Positions 55,950 through 64,000 of a DNA stretch of 64,000 nt are shown piece by piece. Below the pieces are notes generated by a model. It was given only the letters and a program-made list of their open reading frames with translations, had not been told where the DNA came from and made no database searches. The stretch covers positions 6,386,001 to 6,450,000 of the forward strand of contig OZ252227.1 in assembly GCA_965249175.1 (NCBI GenBank), in the 5' to 3' direction. The stretch is from CAZYFH01 sp965249175 (lineage in GTDB: Bacteria > Acidobacteriota > Vicinamibacteria > Vicinamibacterales > UBA8438). Numbering within the stretch: the stretch's first letter is position 1; each line of letters opens with the position of its first letter. Position numbers and translations under genes: made by a program.

Positions 55950-56124
55950 TCAGCCCGCACGCCGCCCCCCCACACGAACGATTGCGGCCAGCCGACCAGG
56001 TTGGGACCAGCCGACGCCGGGGTTGTCCGAGCGAGGGGCGCGCGCGAGTCGAAGGTGCGTGCGGTCCACTGCCGGGTGAGATATCGTAGAGTTCGCGCGG
56101 GCGCCGGTCGCGCGTCCCACACAC

Positions 56125-56163
56125 GGTGAGGTGGCCGAGAGGCTGAAGGCGGCGGTTTGCTAA
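56125..56163 (+). tRNA. tRNA-Ser(GCU), 5' half only
   Basis: GGTGAGG-TG-GCCGAGAGGCTGAAGGC followed by GGCGGTTTGCTAA matches the acceptor arm, D arm and anticodon stem-loop of bacterial tRNA-Ser with a GCT anticodon. The 5' 27 bases are the same as in Escherichia coli tRNA-Ser(GCU). After the anticodon loop the sequence diverges: the 3' anticodon strand pairs poorly, and no variable arm, T arm or CCTCACC acceptor complement follows nearby. It is truncated, interrupted by an intron or insertion, or the remnant of an island attachment site. Confidence 0.6.
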
Positions 56164-57026
56164 GCCAGAAGCGCGTTTGGTCGCGATCGCGAGATCTCCG
56201 CGCAAGCTGACCGTTGTCAGCCGGTTAACCCCCGCTGTGTCGGTGCGTCCTGTGGTGTCCTGATCGTCGTGTGATGACCCGGCGACTACACTTTTGCTTA
56301 CACTCGGCCCGGTAGCTGGACACACGAAGGCGCGCCACCGTACGGTCGTCCCCAATGGGCGGCAACGGTCCGTTTCCGGTGAATACGGCACTCCTCGATC
56401 GGCGCCGGAGGCGACGTCACTCTCCGCGTCGTTCCACGCGTCGGTGCCTGGATCGCGCCTGACGAAGACGTCGCGCTAAGGCGCACCGCACGATCTCGTC
56501 GTAACGATCGCAGAGGACGCCCGAACAACGTCTGGTTTTTCGCATAAACGGTACGCGGGCGCATTTTCCGGGCCTCGATCGCCAGTTTTCGGCACCGTTC
56601 GTTCTAGATCGATTTTTCGCGGCCGCGCGCGGGTTTCTGACGTGACAGTACGCGAGCGGTCCGCCTGTGTTAAAAACGCCTTCGGGACCGCGAGACGCCG
56701 CGAGGGAGGCCCGTGAGCCCCGTGACGGCCGCGCTTTTTGTAGGGTTCAAATCTCGACTCCGCCCCAACTCCACCAGTCTCAGCCGCCATGCCCGAAATG
56801 GCCGGTTTTGCGGTGTCGATTAATGGCCGCTTTGCGGTGTTCACCGAGGATAAACCCACCCGTTTCGCCTTGCCGAGGTCGACAACGTTGGTGTCTGGGG
56901 CCCGTCTTCGCCCGATTCAACCGTTGTTGCAGAAGACGACGACGGGACGCATTGACGGCTGCGCGCGCATTCGTTCGCCGCCACGAGCGGTCGGCCTTGG
57001 TCTAATCTACCCCGGAGGCACGTGAG
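56164..57026. other. Gene-poor stretch between the tRNA half and the nuclease-like gene
   Basis: I see no convincing gene. It includes T-rich patches unlike the surrounding DNA. The T-arm-like segment GTAGGGTTCAAATCTCG (56740-56756) is repeated inverted at 58221-58242. An imperfect direct repeat beginning ATGGCCG (56798-56822 and 56823-56845) is also present. A short frame at 56789-57025 ends one base before the next gene and contains its ribosome site CGGAGG (57012-57017), but its protein is not recognised. Confidence 0.5.
56734..56756 (+). repeat. Inverted-repeat copy left of the nuclease-like gene
   Basis: CTTTTTGTAGGGTTCAAATC followed by TCG matches the complement of 58221-58242 except for one extra T and one A/G difference. 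GGTTCAAATC resembles a tRNA T loop. The two copies flank 1.5 kb that contains the PD-(D/E)XK gene. Confidence 0.6.
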
Positions 57027-58073
57027 ATGCAGCGGATTCAACGCCGCAACACTCGGATCGAGATTGTTGATCTGTTCAAGGACCTCTCCGAAACGGATGG
57101 GTTGTTGCTCGGAGATCAGACTGATGCTCAACGGTTCGGTGTGGCTGTGGCCGAGCTGTTGTCACGCAGTCAGAGCAACCCTGCCCTCCTGTATGGAAAA
57201 CGCACAGAAGCGATGTTCGCCTATGTGGCGGCGGGCCTGGGCAAATGCTCCGCCCTGAAGGAAGAAGACGCAGGTGACCTCTTTGCGGCTACTGAGAATC
57301 TTCAGCAGCCGGACTACCGAATCGTCTTGTCGGATGGCGCAGAATGGCTTGTTGAAGTTAAGAACTGTCACAAACTTCGACGAATGACACTGACGAAGAA
57401 GTATGTGGCGAAGTTGCTCAACTACGGGCGGACGTTCCAGCGACCGGTCCAGCTCGCCGTCTACTGGTCCCGTTGGAACGTATGGACGCTGGTTCCTCTG
57501 GAGCGGCTGTCGGGTCAGGGCACTGCATGTTCGCTCACATTCGTTGACGCTATCAGCGGGAATGAGATGGTTTCACTTGGCGACTACTCCGTCGCAACGA
57601 TCCCACCGCTGGCCTTACGAGTTACCACAGACCGAAAGCGGCCGCGCAAGCTCACACCGTTTCAAGATCGGGCGGAGTTTACGGTGGGCGGATATCGTTT
57701 GTATTGCAACAGTAAAAGGATTGAGCGATCCCTAGAGAAGAGCCTCGCGCTCTACTTCATACTCTTCGGTCGATGGAGCCAGCGAAGCAAACTTGAGGTC
57801 CGGGACGATCAGGTTGAATGGGTCGACTTTATTTCGGAACCCGAGCAGGCCGCTGGGGACCAGCCTTTCGACATCGTTGGCGAACTCAGTGGCATGATTT
57901 CAAGGGAGTTCACTTTTCACACCGCTTCGGCGGAGGGAGACGTACAGCGATTAAGGCCGCTCCGGCAACCTGGTCGTTTCGGAGTAAGGATTCCCGACGA
58001 CTACAAGGGGCGGCAGTTGCCACTGTGGATGTTCAAGTTAGAGCCCACACGTCAACTGAACGACCGGACATGA
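57027..58073 (+). CDS. PD-(D/E)XK nuclease-like protein
   Basis: The 348-residue protein starts at the ATG at 57027 with CGGAGG upstream. QPDYRIVLSDGAEWLVEVKN (residues 93-112) fits the PD-(D/E)XK core: Asp96, Glu110 and Lys112, with Glu61 as a candidate upstream acid. The rest (LYCNSKRIERSLEKSLALYF, then HTASAEGDVQRL) is not recognised. Its codon use is less GC-biased than neighbouring core genes, suggesting transfer. It is probably an orphan restriction or defence nuclease in the island next to McrBC. No methylase is nearby. Flanked by the 56734/58221 inverted repeats. Confidence 0.7.
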   Translation: MQRIQRRNTRIEIVDLFKDLSETDGLLLGDQTDAQRFGVAVAELLSRSQSNPALLYGKRTEAMFAYVAAGLGKCSALKEEDAGDLFAATENLQQPDYRIVLSDGAEWLVEVKNCHKLRRMTLTKKYVAKLLNYGRTFQRPVQLAVYWSRWNVWTLVPLERLSGQGTACSLTFVDAISGNEMVSLGDYSVATIPPLALRVTTDRKRPRKLTPFQDRAEFTVGGYRLYCNSKRIERSLEKSLALYFILFGRWSQRSKLEVRDDQVEWVDFISEPEQAAGDQPFDIVGELSGMISREFTFHTASAEGDVQRLRPLRQPGRFGVRIPDDYKGRQLPLWMFKLEPTRQLNDRT

Positions 58074-58507
58074 GGCGCTACCGAGCCTGTCTCACACGTC
58101 ACCTTCGTCGCCTGCGCGCTCCTAGCGCGACGTGTCACGCGCGTCGATCCGGTCTCGGCGCTGAATTACGAGTAGTCAATTTCTGGGATCGTCGCCACGT
58201 CGCCAAATCCCCGGCCGCGACGAGACTTGAACCCTACAAAAGAGGGCGCCCGTCCCGGCCCCCTTCTTAGGCGTTCAGTTGAGCACGGGGGCGACCGCAC
58301 CGGCGCCGGTGCGTTCCGGGCGGCGGAACGCGAAGAGGTGAGCCGCGATTATACGGTCGCGACCGCGTCCGGGCGACTCACGCCTTGAGATGAGCGTGGC
58401 CCTCGAGACGGCGGCGATGCGTCAACCCCTGGCAGACGACGAGGCGGGGGCGGTCGCTCGATCCTCGAAACCGGGCCTCGCTCGCCACGCGAAACCCACG
58501 AGGTCGC
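58074..58507. other. Non-coding stretch left of the IS element
   Basis: No convincing gene is seen in this 434-base interval. It contains the right copy of the T-arm-like inverted repeat (58221-58242) and ends at the left target TA of the IS630-family element. Confidence 0.6.
58221..58242 (-). repeat. Inverted-repeat copy right of the nuclease-like gene
   Basis: CGAGACTTGAACCCTACAAA followed by AG is the reverse complement of the sequence at 56734-56756 with one base change and one base missing. Outside these 22 bases the two flanks differ, so the repeat ends are well defined. Confidence 0.6.
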
Positions 58508-59698
58508 TAGTGTCCTGTAACAGTGATTCGCGAACAGAGTTCATGCTGGATGTGCGGCCAGCGTTCGTTGAGCAAACCGGGCGATGCTCGCGAGGATCTC
58601 GTCGGCACTCTTGGTCCAGACGAACGGCTTCGGTTGCTCATTCGTGACCTCGATGAACTCTTGGATGGCGCGCTTGAGGGCCGCGACGCTTTGGTGGACG
58701 CCGCGGCGTAGCTGCGTAGTCGTCAGCGCTGCGAACCACCGTTCGACCAGGTTCATCCAGGACCCATAGGTCGGGGTGAAGTGCAGGTGGAATCGCGGAC
58801 GCTTGGCCAACCAGCGGTGAATGATCGCGGTTTTGTGCGTCCCGTAGTTGTCCACGATCAGGTGCACGTCCAGGGCGGCGGGGACGTGCGCGTCGATCGC
58901 ATCGAGGAACGTGCGAAACTCGATCGAGCGATGCCGCTGGTGCATGGCGGCGAGCACCTCGCCCGTCTTGACGTCGAGGGCCGCAAACAGCGAGGTCGTG
59001 CCGTGCCGCCGATAATCATGCGTGCGCCGCTCGGCCTGCCCGGGTTGCATGGGCAGCAGGGGGGCCGTCCGATCCATCGCCTGAATCTGCGACTTCTCGT
59101 CCACGCAGAGCACCAGGGCATGGTCCGGCGGATTGACGTACAGCCCGACGATATCGCGCACCTTCTCGACCAGCTGCGGGTCTGGCGACAGCGTGAAGGT
59201 CTCGCTGCGATGCGGCTGCAACCCAAAGGTCTGCCAAATGCGCTGGATGGTCATGTGACTCAGGCCCGTCGCCTTCGCCATATCGCGCGTGCTCCAATGC
59301 GTCGCCCCACGAGGCGTGGTCTCCAGGGTCGCAATCACCACCTGCTCCACCTGCGCATCGGTAATCCGCCGTGGCGTGCCCGGGCGCGGTTCGTCGATCA
59401 ACCCCTCCAGCCGGTCGCGCAGAAAGCGCGTGCGCCACTTGCACACGGTGGTCCGCGAGACGTGGAGGCGTCTGGCGATGCAGGTCGTCGACCGGCCGGC
59501 CGCACAGGCCAGGATGATGCGGGCGCGCCGCGCCACCTGCGGGGCACTCCGCGACCGGTGGGCCCACGAGTCGAGCCGTTGCCGTTCGTCTTCACTCACT
59601 GTGACTGTCACCGGGGCAGGACCTCTCACGTGCACCTCCTATCGAGGGATCCGCCGAGGTCGCCATAACCGTTTACTTGTTTCTGTTACAGGACACTA
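58508..59698 (-). mobile_element. IS630-family insertion sequence, apparently complete
   Basis: The ends TAGTGTCCTGTAACAG (58508-58523) and CTGTTACAGGACACTA (59683-59698) are perfect 16-base inverted repeats including the TA dinucleotides, the usual IS630/mariner target duplication. The enclosed 1.19 kb contains one full-length transposase gene on the minus strand. With intact ends and transposase it may be active. Confidence 0.9.
58541..59635 (-). CDS. IS630-family transposase
   Basis: The 364-residue protein has an N-terminal helix-turn-helix region (STTCIARRLHVSRTTVCKWR), a second HTH-like segment (ATGLSHMTIQRIWQTFG) and a DDE catalytic core: Asp179 (LVLCVDEKSQ), Asp262 (LIVDNYGTHK) and Glu298 (YGSWMNLVERWF). 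The start is GTG at 59635, overlapping GGAGG by position. Length is normal for the family and no frameshift is seen. It cuts and pastes the element bounded at 58508 and 59698. Confidence 0.92.
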   Translation of the reverse strand: MHVRGPAPVTVTVSEDERQRLDSWAHRSRSAPQVARRARIILACAAGRSTTCIARRLHVSRTTVCKWRTRFLRDRLEGLIDEPRPGTPRRITDAQVEQVVIATLETTPRGATHWSTRDMAKATGLSHMTIQRIWQTFGLQPHRSETFTLSPDPQLVEKVRDIVGLYVNPPDHALVLCVDEKSQIQAMDRTAPLLPMQPGQAERRTHDYRRHGTTSLFAALDVKTGEVLAAMHQRHRSIEFRTFLDAIDAHVPAALDVHLIVDNYGTHKTAIIHRWLAKRPRFHLHFTPTYGSWMNLVERWFAALTTTQLRRGVHQSVAALKRAIQEFIEVTNEQPKPFVWTKSADEILASIARFAQRTLAAHPA

Positions 59699-59829
59699 GG
59701 TCCTGGAGACACGGTCCGGCTGACCCCGATCGGTCCTTCCCGTTGCGCGCCCTTTCGACCCCCAGTCACACGTCGTAGTACGCCACCGGTACTCGTGCCC
59801 GTCCAGGCTCACAAAAGAGGTCGCACGGT

Positions 59830-60612
59830 TCACACCTGCCGCGGCGTCCAGACCTCGCCTTCGAGACGACTGATTTCATCTCCGCGTGCGAGGTCGTGGA
59901 ACTCGCCGATGTGCTGGCTCATGACGAGGGCCGACACGGCGGCGTCGAAGGCGTCGTCGGAGGCGACCGCCGAGGCGCGATGGGAGGGCGACAGGTCGGG
60001 CCAGTGTGCGGTGAGGTAGTCGGCTCGCTGCTCCGCCCTGCTCTTGACGATCGGGCCTGTCAGCAGACGCGGGTAAATCTCGACGACGAGCGGCGGCGTC
60101 GGTGGGTCGAAGGGCCAGATGGCGATCCCGGCTTCCCGGAGTTGTGTCAGGTACGGGATTCCACGGATCGATCCTGTGCCGACCGCGCCCGGCCCGGCGA
60201 TCTGAAAGCACGATTTGGGCGTGAGGTTGTGGGTCGCTCGGAGCTGTTCCTCCGTGCGTCGAAAGATCTCCACGTCGAGTGGCATCTTGGTCCCGCGTCG
60301 GCCCCAGAAGGGTGAGTTACACGCGCTGAGCCAACCCTCGCCCTTCTCCGCAACCACCGTCCAGAAGTCGAACGCCGTGGACACCCCGCACGACTTCAGG
60401 AACCAGGCCGGGTAGGAGAAGGAGAAATCCAGGCCGGCGACCGAGGCCGGGACCGCGTGCAGGGTGTCGATGAGTTGGTTGATGGCCTCGCTCTGTGTCT
60501 GGCACGGCTCGAGCTCGTCGAGACGGCCGTCCTGCGCGGACGCCATGCAGATCTTGCCGACAGGGTTCTCCGCGCCGGACCAATCAACGGCGATGGCACG
60601 CACGCCGTCCAC
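59830..60612 (-). CDS. DUF429 protein (predicted RNase H-like fold)
   Basis: The 260-residue protein begins (GTG, 60612) with RAIAVDWSGAENPVGKICMA, the DUF429 N-terminal strand with an Asp typical of RNase H-like nucleases. Further motifs are VAGLDFSFSYPAWFL, FQIAGPGAVGTGSIRG, VVEIYPRLLTG and ASDDAFDAAVSALVMSQH, where the Asp pair could complete the active site. It lies three bases after mcrC and is probably in the same operon. DUF429 genes are often seen in defence loci but have no established reaction. Confidence 0.8.
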   Translation of the reverse strand: MDGVRAIAVDWSGAENPVGKICMASAQDGRLDELEPCQTQSEAINQLIDTLHAVPASVAGLDFSFSYPAWFLKSCGVSTAFDFWTVVAEKGEGWLSACNSPFWGRRGTKMPLDVEIFRRTEEQLRATHNLTPKSCFQIAGPGAVGTGSIRGIPYLTQLREAGIAIWPFDPPTPPLVVEIYPRLLTGPIVKSRAEQRADYLTAHWPDLSPSHRASAVASDDAFDAAVSALVMSQHIGEFHDLARGDEISRLEGEVWTPRQV

Positions 60613-60615
60613 CTG

Positions 60616-61646
60616 CTACGCCGCCGCGAGGTCCAGGAGACTCTTGCGGATCTCATCCCACGGTTGAGCCAGGTTGATCGATCGCACCTGAACCGGTCGC
60701 CCTCTCAACCGGTAGCGCAAGGCGAACTCCGTCTCGACGGCGGGATACAAGAGGACGCCCTCCATCGCCGGTCCGCCTGCGACCTCAGCGTTCGTTAGGT
60801 AGCTGTCGATCTGGTAGAGGTGCGTCGCGCGAATCTTTGGCTGCGCAAACCTCGCTTGGAGCGCCTCGCGATAGAACTTCGTGTCGATGATCACCTGGCG
60901 GCTCGGCGAGGTCAGGACGATGTCAGTCTGCATGATCGGCAGAAAGGCCATGTCCTCGGGTTCCGCATCGACGTCTTTCCACCGGATCTGAGGACTGCTG
61001 ACCTTGAAGTCCTGTTGTTCACGGCGCAAGAAGTTGAACACGAAGTGTTGAAACAGCATCGCCATCTGACGCTCGTCTCGAACGAAGTCCTGGAAGCGCG
61101 CGGTCCCCGACGCCTCGTCAACCATGAGGTTCTCGTGAAGCAGGCGGCACACACTAAGCAGGAAGCCATAGAGACGCGTGCTCCGCCGAATCTGCACGGT
61201 CCTGAAGGCGCCGGCGGAAAGCCTGACCTCCCCGACGTCTCCTCTAGTCGTCGGTAGAGTCCAGCCACCCGCGCATTCAGGCCGTGATCCAGGTCAGGGA
61301 CCCGCAGCAGGTTCCGAAGACTGGTCTTGATGATGCGATTGGGCACAGTGTCGAAGTCGAGCTCGTCGAATTCGCAGCGCGTGCGCGCGTGGGCGAGAAG
61401 GCGCCGTTTCAGCGTCTCGGAGATTGCGATCCGACCCCGCACCCCGGCCACATCCTCATCCATCACCCGATACTCTCGCGCCAGCCCCCGCCGGAGCAGG
61501 TGCTCCACCCCGCTCGACAACACGCAGGCAAAGAGGTCGACGACGGGCGGCGCGCCCTCCATGTCAACGTCAACAAGCTCGGCCTCGTCGAGGGCGTCCC
61601 ACGCGTAGCACAGGAGGTAATAGACGTTCTGGATGGGGATCTTCAT
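60616..61646 (-). pseudogene. mcrC: McrC-like restriction subunit, frameshifted
   Basis: The first frame (61646 to about 61250) begins MKIPIQNVYYLLCYAWDALD, the McrC N terminus, and includes LLRRGLAREYRVMDEDVAGV and RGRIAISETLK. The second frame resumes with DVGEVRLSAGAFRTVQIRRS and contains the McrC nuclease core (FLPIMQTDIVLTSPSRQVII, DTKFY), a PD-(D/E)XK motif, to the stop at 60616. One missing base near 61245 would give a single protein of about 343 residues. The start overlaps the mcrB stop (ATGA). If the shift is real the system is inactive. Confidence 0.78.
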
Positions 61647-63835
61647 GCGAGCAGTTCGGATACGAGGCGCTCGACCGTCTCGGGATTGTCAAACCAATAC
61701 TCACGCGGCAGTGGCTCGACCTCGGTACTGATGACGTCTTCGTACCAGTCGTCGTCCAGCCGATCCTCGGTGCCCTGAGGACAGAAAAAGCTGTGCCCCA
61801 CCTCGAAGCCAGGCCCCAGGTTTTTCGTGTCCGACGCGATGTGCTCATTCAACGCCCGCATGCGAGCCGCGATGCGATGCACGAGTTGGTCGGACGCACC
61901 CTTACCGCGCAAGAACGTCTTGAACTGGTCAGTGCCGAACGCCGGCCGTAGACGCATGAAGGTGAACCGGCGCCTGAGCGCGTAGTCGACCATCGCCAGC
62001 GATCGGTCGGCGGTGTTCATCAGGCCCAGAACGTAGAGGTTTTCTGGCACGAAGAACGTCTCATCTCGATCCGACGCGTACGTCAGCGGGATGGCGAACT
62101 CAGGCCCCCGCTTGTCGGATTCGATGAGCATCATGAGCTCACCGAGGATCTTGCTGAGATTGCCCCGGTTGATCTCGTCGACGATAAACACGTGCGGGAC
62201 GGATGGTTCGTCAGCAGCAGCCGAACAGAACTGATGGAAAACCCCATCGCGCAAGGCAAAGCCTCCGTCATCCTTGGGGCGCCACCCTTGGATGAAGTCC
62301 TCGTAGGCATACGACTGGTGGAACTGCACCATCTCGACCTTGGCCCGATCGCGGTAACCGATCATCGCGTAGGCGAGGCGTCGGGCGATAAACGTCTTGC
62401 CAACCCCTGGGGCGCCCTCCAGCACGAGGTTCTTCTTTCTAGCCCAGAGTTCTAGCATCCGGGCGACCTCTTTGCGCTCGAGAAACAGGTCTTTGAGTGC
62501 GTCGTCGAGCGTGAAGACCGGAGCGGCTGTGCCCCTCGTGTGCGGCGCCCGCTGCACCAACGGGAGGATGAAGTCGAGAAGCGCATCGTGCCGCGTTACG
62601 TCCGTCAGCGCCTTGGTTGCAACATGACGGTCGGCAGGGATTTGCCAACTGCCCTTCGCTGACCACTGCACCTGTCGCACATGTTCGTATTCTCGTCGCT
62701 CGGGTCTGAACTGATAGTCCGTGGTCACCTGCCCAAACCCCAATAGTTCAGATCGGCCGCGCTTCACGAGGACGAAATCGCCGGTCTTGATCTCGTGGCA
62801 GAACTGGAAGAACGCGTGAGCGTCGTTGATCGGTTGGGTGTCCCCGCCGCGCGCGTGCTGAATGGTCGCCGCGATATCTGCCTTCGTTGCGTAGTTGCGA
62901 AGATCGCCCAGGGAATATCCCCCGATGGCAACGAGCCCCTCGTCATAAAACGCCGACCAAAACCGCGCCCCCTCACCGGCTCCCAAGCACCAGTAGCGCG
63001 CCCCGGCGACTCGTGTAGCTGGCGTCGCGACAACGGGGCGCGCCGCCGCCGCACCACCCACGGCGCGTGCGATCAGTTCGTGAAGGCTCGGAGAGCACTT
63101 GGTCAGATAGCCGCCCTGCACCGTTCGCAACGAGCCGTTCGCACGTAGGCAGAAGGGGTAGTGACGCGGGTTGTTCTCGCCGATGTCGCGCCGGATCTCG
63201 TCCCCGTGGTCGCTCAACAACGTGGCCAAGGGCAACGGTGTCTCGAACTGCGCGTACTCCGTGACGTCGATGCGGAAGTACGGTGCCATCCCTGCCCACG
63301 ACCCAGGGAGCGGAGGTTCATGGGCGACCTCAACACATGAGCTCGACACCACGGACTGACCGACGATCTCCGAATCCATGCAGTGCAGAACACGGTCACC
63401 CGGCGCGGGATCACCCATGATCCGATACGCGTCTCTACCGCCACGGTTATGTGACGGACTCCAGAGGCACGTCCCGAACTCCCACCCCTCCCCGCCGTGT
63501 CCGTGACCGCTCTGCGTGATCTCCAGCCAGACTGGTCCCGCGTCCGTCCGCTCCACTCTCGGAGGCTCGTCCTTCGGCACCACGTCAAATCCGAGCGAGC
63601 GTAGGACGCTGTTCGCGGCACCGTGGCCCTCGCCCCCGCTGAAGTCGTCTGGACCGAGCTCCGTCCCTGTTGCGAGCCTGGCGGCAACACCAACGACGGC
63701 CTTCGGGGGATAGAGCCGGCCTTCATGACGCAGGTCATAGCCGACGGATTCGCCAAACAGGTGAGCCTCGCCGCCGTCTAGGAGAGCGATGGCACGCTCC
63801 ACGTGTTCTCGACTGATGTTCCTTGGAATCGGCAT
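61643..63835 (-). CDS. mcrB: McrB-like GTPase with N-terminal recognition modules
   Basis: The 730-residue protein starts at the ATG at 63835 (MPIPRNISREHVERAIALLD); 16 further codons upstream are open. An N-terminal module (residues 1-85; GRLYPPKAVVGVAARLATGT) resembles the ScoMcrA head. Two EVE/SRA-like segments follow (about 100-200, and 280-390 with GDFVLVKRGRSELLGFGQV). The AAA+ motor has Walker A GAPGVGKT (474-481), Walker B VFIVDEINRG (549-558) and the McrB signature MNTADRS (606-612). It probably binds modified DNA and drives McrC cleavage, a type IV restriction system. Confidence 0.87.
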   Translation of the reverse strand: MPIPRNISREHVERAIALLDGGEAHLFGESVGYDLRHEGRLYPPKAVVGVAARLATGTELGPDDFSGGEGHGAANSVLRSLGFDVVPKDEPPRVERTDAGPVWLEITQSGHGHGGEGWEFGTCLWSPSHNRGGRDAYRIMGDPAPGDRVLHCMDSEIVGQSVVSSSCVEVAHEPPLPGSWAGMAPYFRIDVTEYAQFETPLPLATLLSDHGDEIRRDIGENNPRHYPFCLRANGSLRTVQGGYLTKCSPSLHELIARAVGGAAAARPVVATPATRVAGARYWCLGAGEGARFWSAFYDEGLVAIGGYSLGDLRNYATKADIAATIQHARGGDTQPINDAHAFFQFCHEIKTGDFVLVKRGRSELLGFGQVTTDYQFRPERREYEHVRQVQWSAKGSWQIPADRHVATKALTDVTRHDALLDFILPLVQRAPHTRGTAAPVFTLDDALKDLFLERKEVARMLELWARKKNLVLEGAPGVGKTFIARRLAYAMIGYRDRAKVEMVQFHQSYAYEDFIQGWRPKDDGGFALRDGVFHQFCSAAADEPSVPHVFIVDEINRGNLSKILGELMMLIESDKRGPEFAIPLTYASDRDETFFVPENLYVLGLMNTADRSLAMVDYALRRRFTFMRLRPAFGTDQFKTFLRGKGASDQLVHRIAARMRALNEHIASDTKNLGPGFEVGHSFFCPQGTEDRLDDDWYEDVISTEVEPLPREYWFDNPETVERLVSELLA

Positions 63836-63937
63836 GGCCCCCCGCTGAGACGCATTATCAACGGACCCTCCGACAAGGAACAAGGAGCGAATGCGCGGCC
63901 GGATATGGCGTTGAGAGAGCTATCATGACCCCCTTCC

Positions 63938-64000
63938 ATGTCCCTCGCCCAAGGCTCGACGCTCGGCCCGTACGAGATCCGCTCCCAAATCGGCCAGGGC
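63938..64000 (+). CDS. Ser/Thr protein kinase, 5' end only
   Basis: From the ATG at 63938 the frame reads MSLAQGSTLGPYEIRSQIGQ and runs off the window. LGPYEI...IGQG is the start and glycine-rich loop of Hanks-type kinases of Acidobacteriota, closely matching MTLRAGTRLGPCEILGLIGA of the kinase at 33093-34634. It is divergent from mcrB. Only 21 codons are visible. Confidence 0.75.
   Translation, partial: MSLAQGSTLGPYEIRSQIGQG

Noticed and set aside
56740..56776. tmRNA or tRNA 3' end, because of GGTTCAAATC and ACTCCACCA
   Set aside because: The T stem pairs poorly, the acceptor strand does not follow directly and no matching 5' tmRNA end is visible. Not called as an RNA gene.
56789..57025. 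78-residue frame ending one base before the nuclease-like gene
   Set aside because: Position would suit translational coupling, but it starts within direct repeats, has no clear ribosome site and resembles no family I know. Kept only as a note.

Overview
This is a 64 kb window of high-GC bacterial chromosome. Gene content suggests an Acidobacteriota relative, possibly Vicinamibacteria-like: DUF1592/DUF1552 secreted cytochrome pairs, cytochrome c-copper monooxygenase fusions, PQQ dehydrogenases, secreted ankyrin proteins, Hanks-type kinases opening with an LGPYEI-like motif, and DUF5916 outer-membrane proteins. No rRNA or marker phylogeny is available here, so the taxon is an inference.

Layout. 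(1) 1-17.8 kb and 27.2-28.9 kb: a periplasmic oxidative module. Two DUF1592 genes, a DUF1552 gene and two exported ankyrin genes form mirror-image clusters. They surround three paralogous cytochrome c/copper type II monooxygenase-like proteins, two members of an unrecognised exported family and a PQQ dehydrogenase. (2) 17.8-19.9 kb: a short integron-cassette array without an integrase (CALIN-like), holding a frameshifted AAC(6')-like GNAT gene, an unknown cassette gene and a DUF6883/DUF4926 pair, and ending in a broken attC joined to a HigB remnant. (3) 20.1-27.1 kb: a creatininase-family gene, a RelE remnant and a complete lexA-imuA-imuB-dnaE2 mutagenesis cassette. (4) 29-45.3 kb: ABC exporter operons (YtrA-type regulator with ATPase and permeases; a second ATPase/permease pair; GldA-GldFG-DUF4340), a kinase-cyclase fusion, a GSG-repeat exported protein and a porin-like protein. 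(5) 45.3-51.4 kb: leucine biosynthesis, leuC-leuD-DinB-like, a convergent lysR, then leuA-leuB. (6) 51.5-55.8 kb: a FlgO-like/CBM9/DUF5916 outer-membrane protein and a soluble sugar-dehydrogenase-like protein. (7) 55.8-63.9 kb: an accessory, defence-like region with a large inverted repeat, the 5' half of a tRNA-Ser(GCU), a PD-(D/E)XK nuclease-like gene, an intact IS630-family element, a DUF429 gene and a McrBC system. A new kinase gene starts at the right edge.

Four genes are split by single-base frameshifts: the GNAT gene, one ABC permease, one membrane protein and mcrC. In each, the downstream half is intact in another frame. These may be real lesions, but the pattern also fits residual indel errors in the assembly, so they should be checked against reads before being called pseudogenes.
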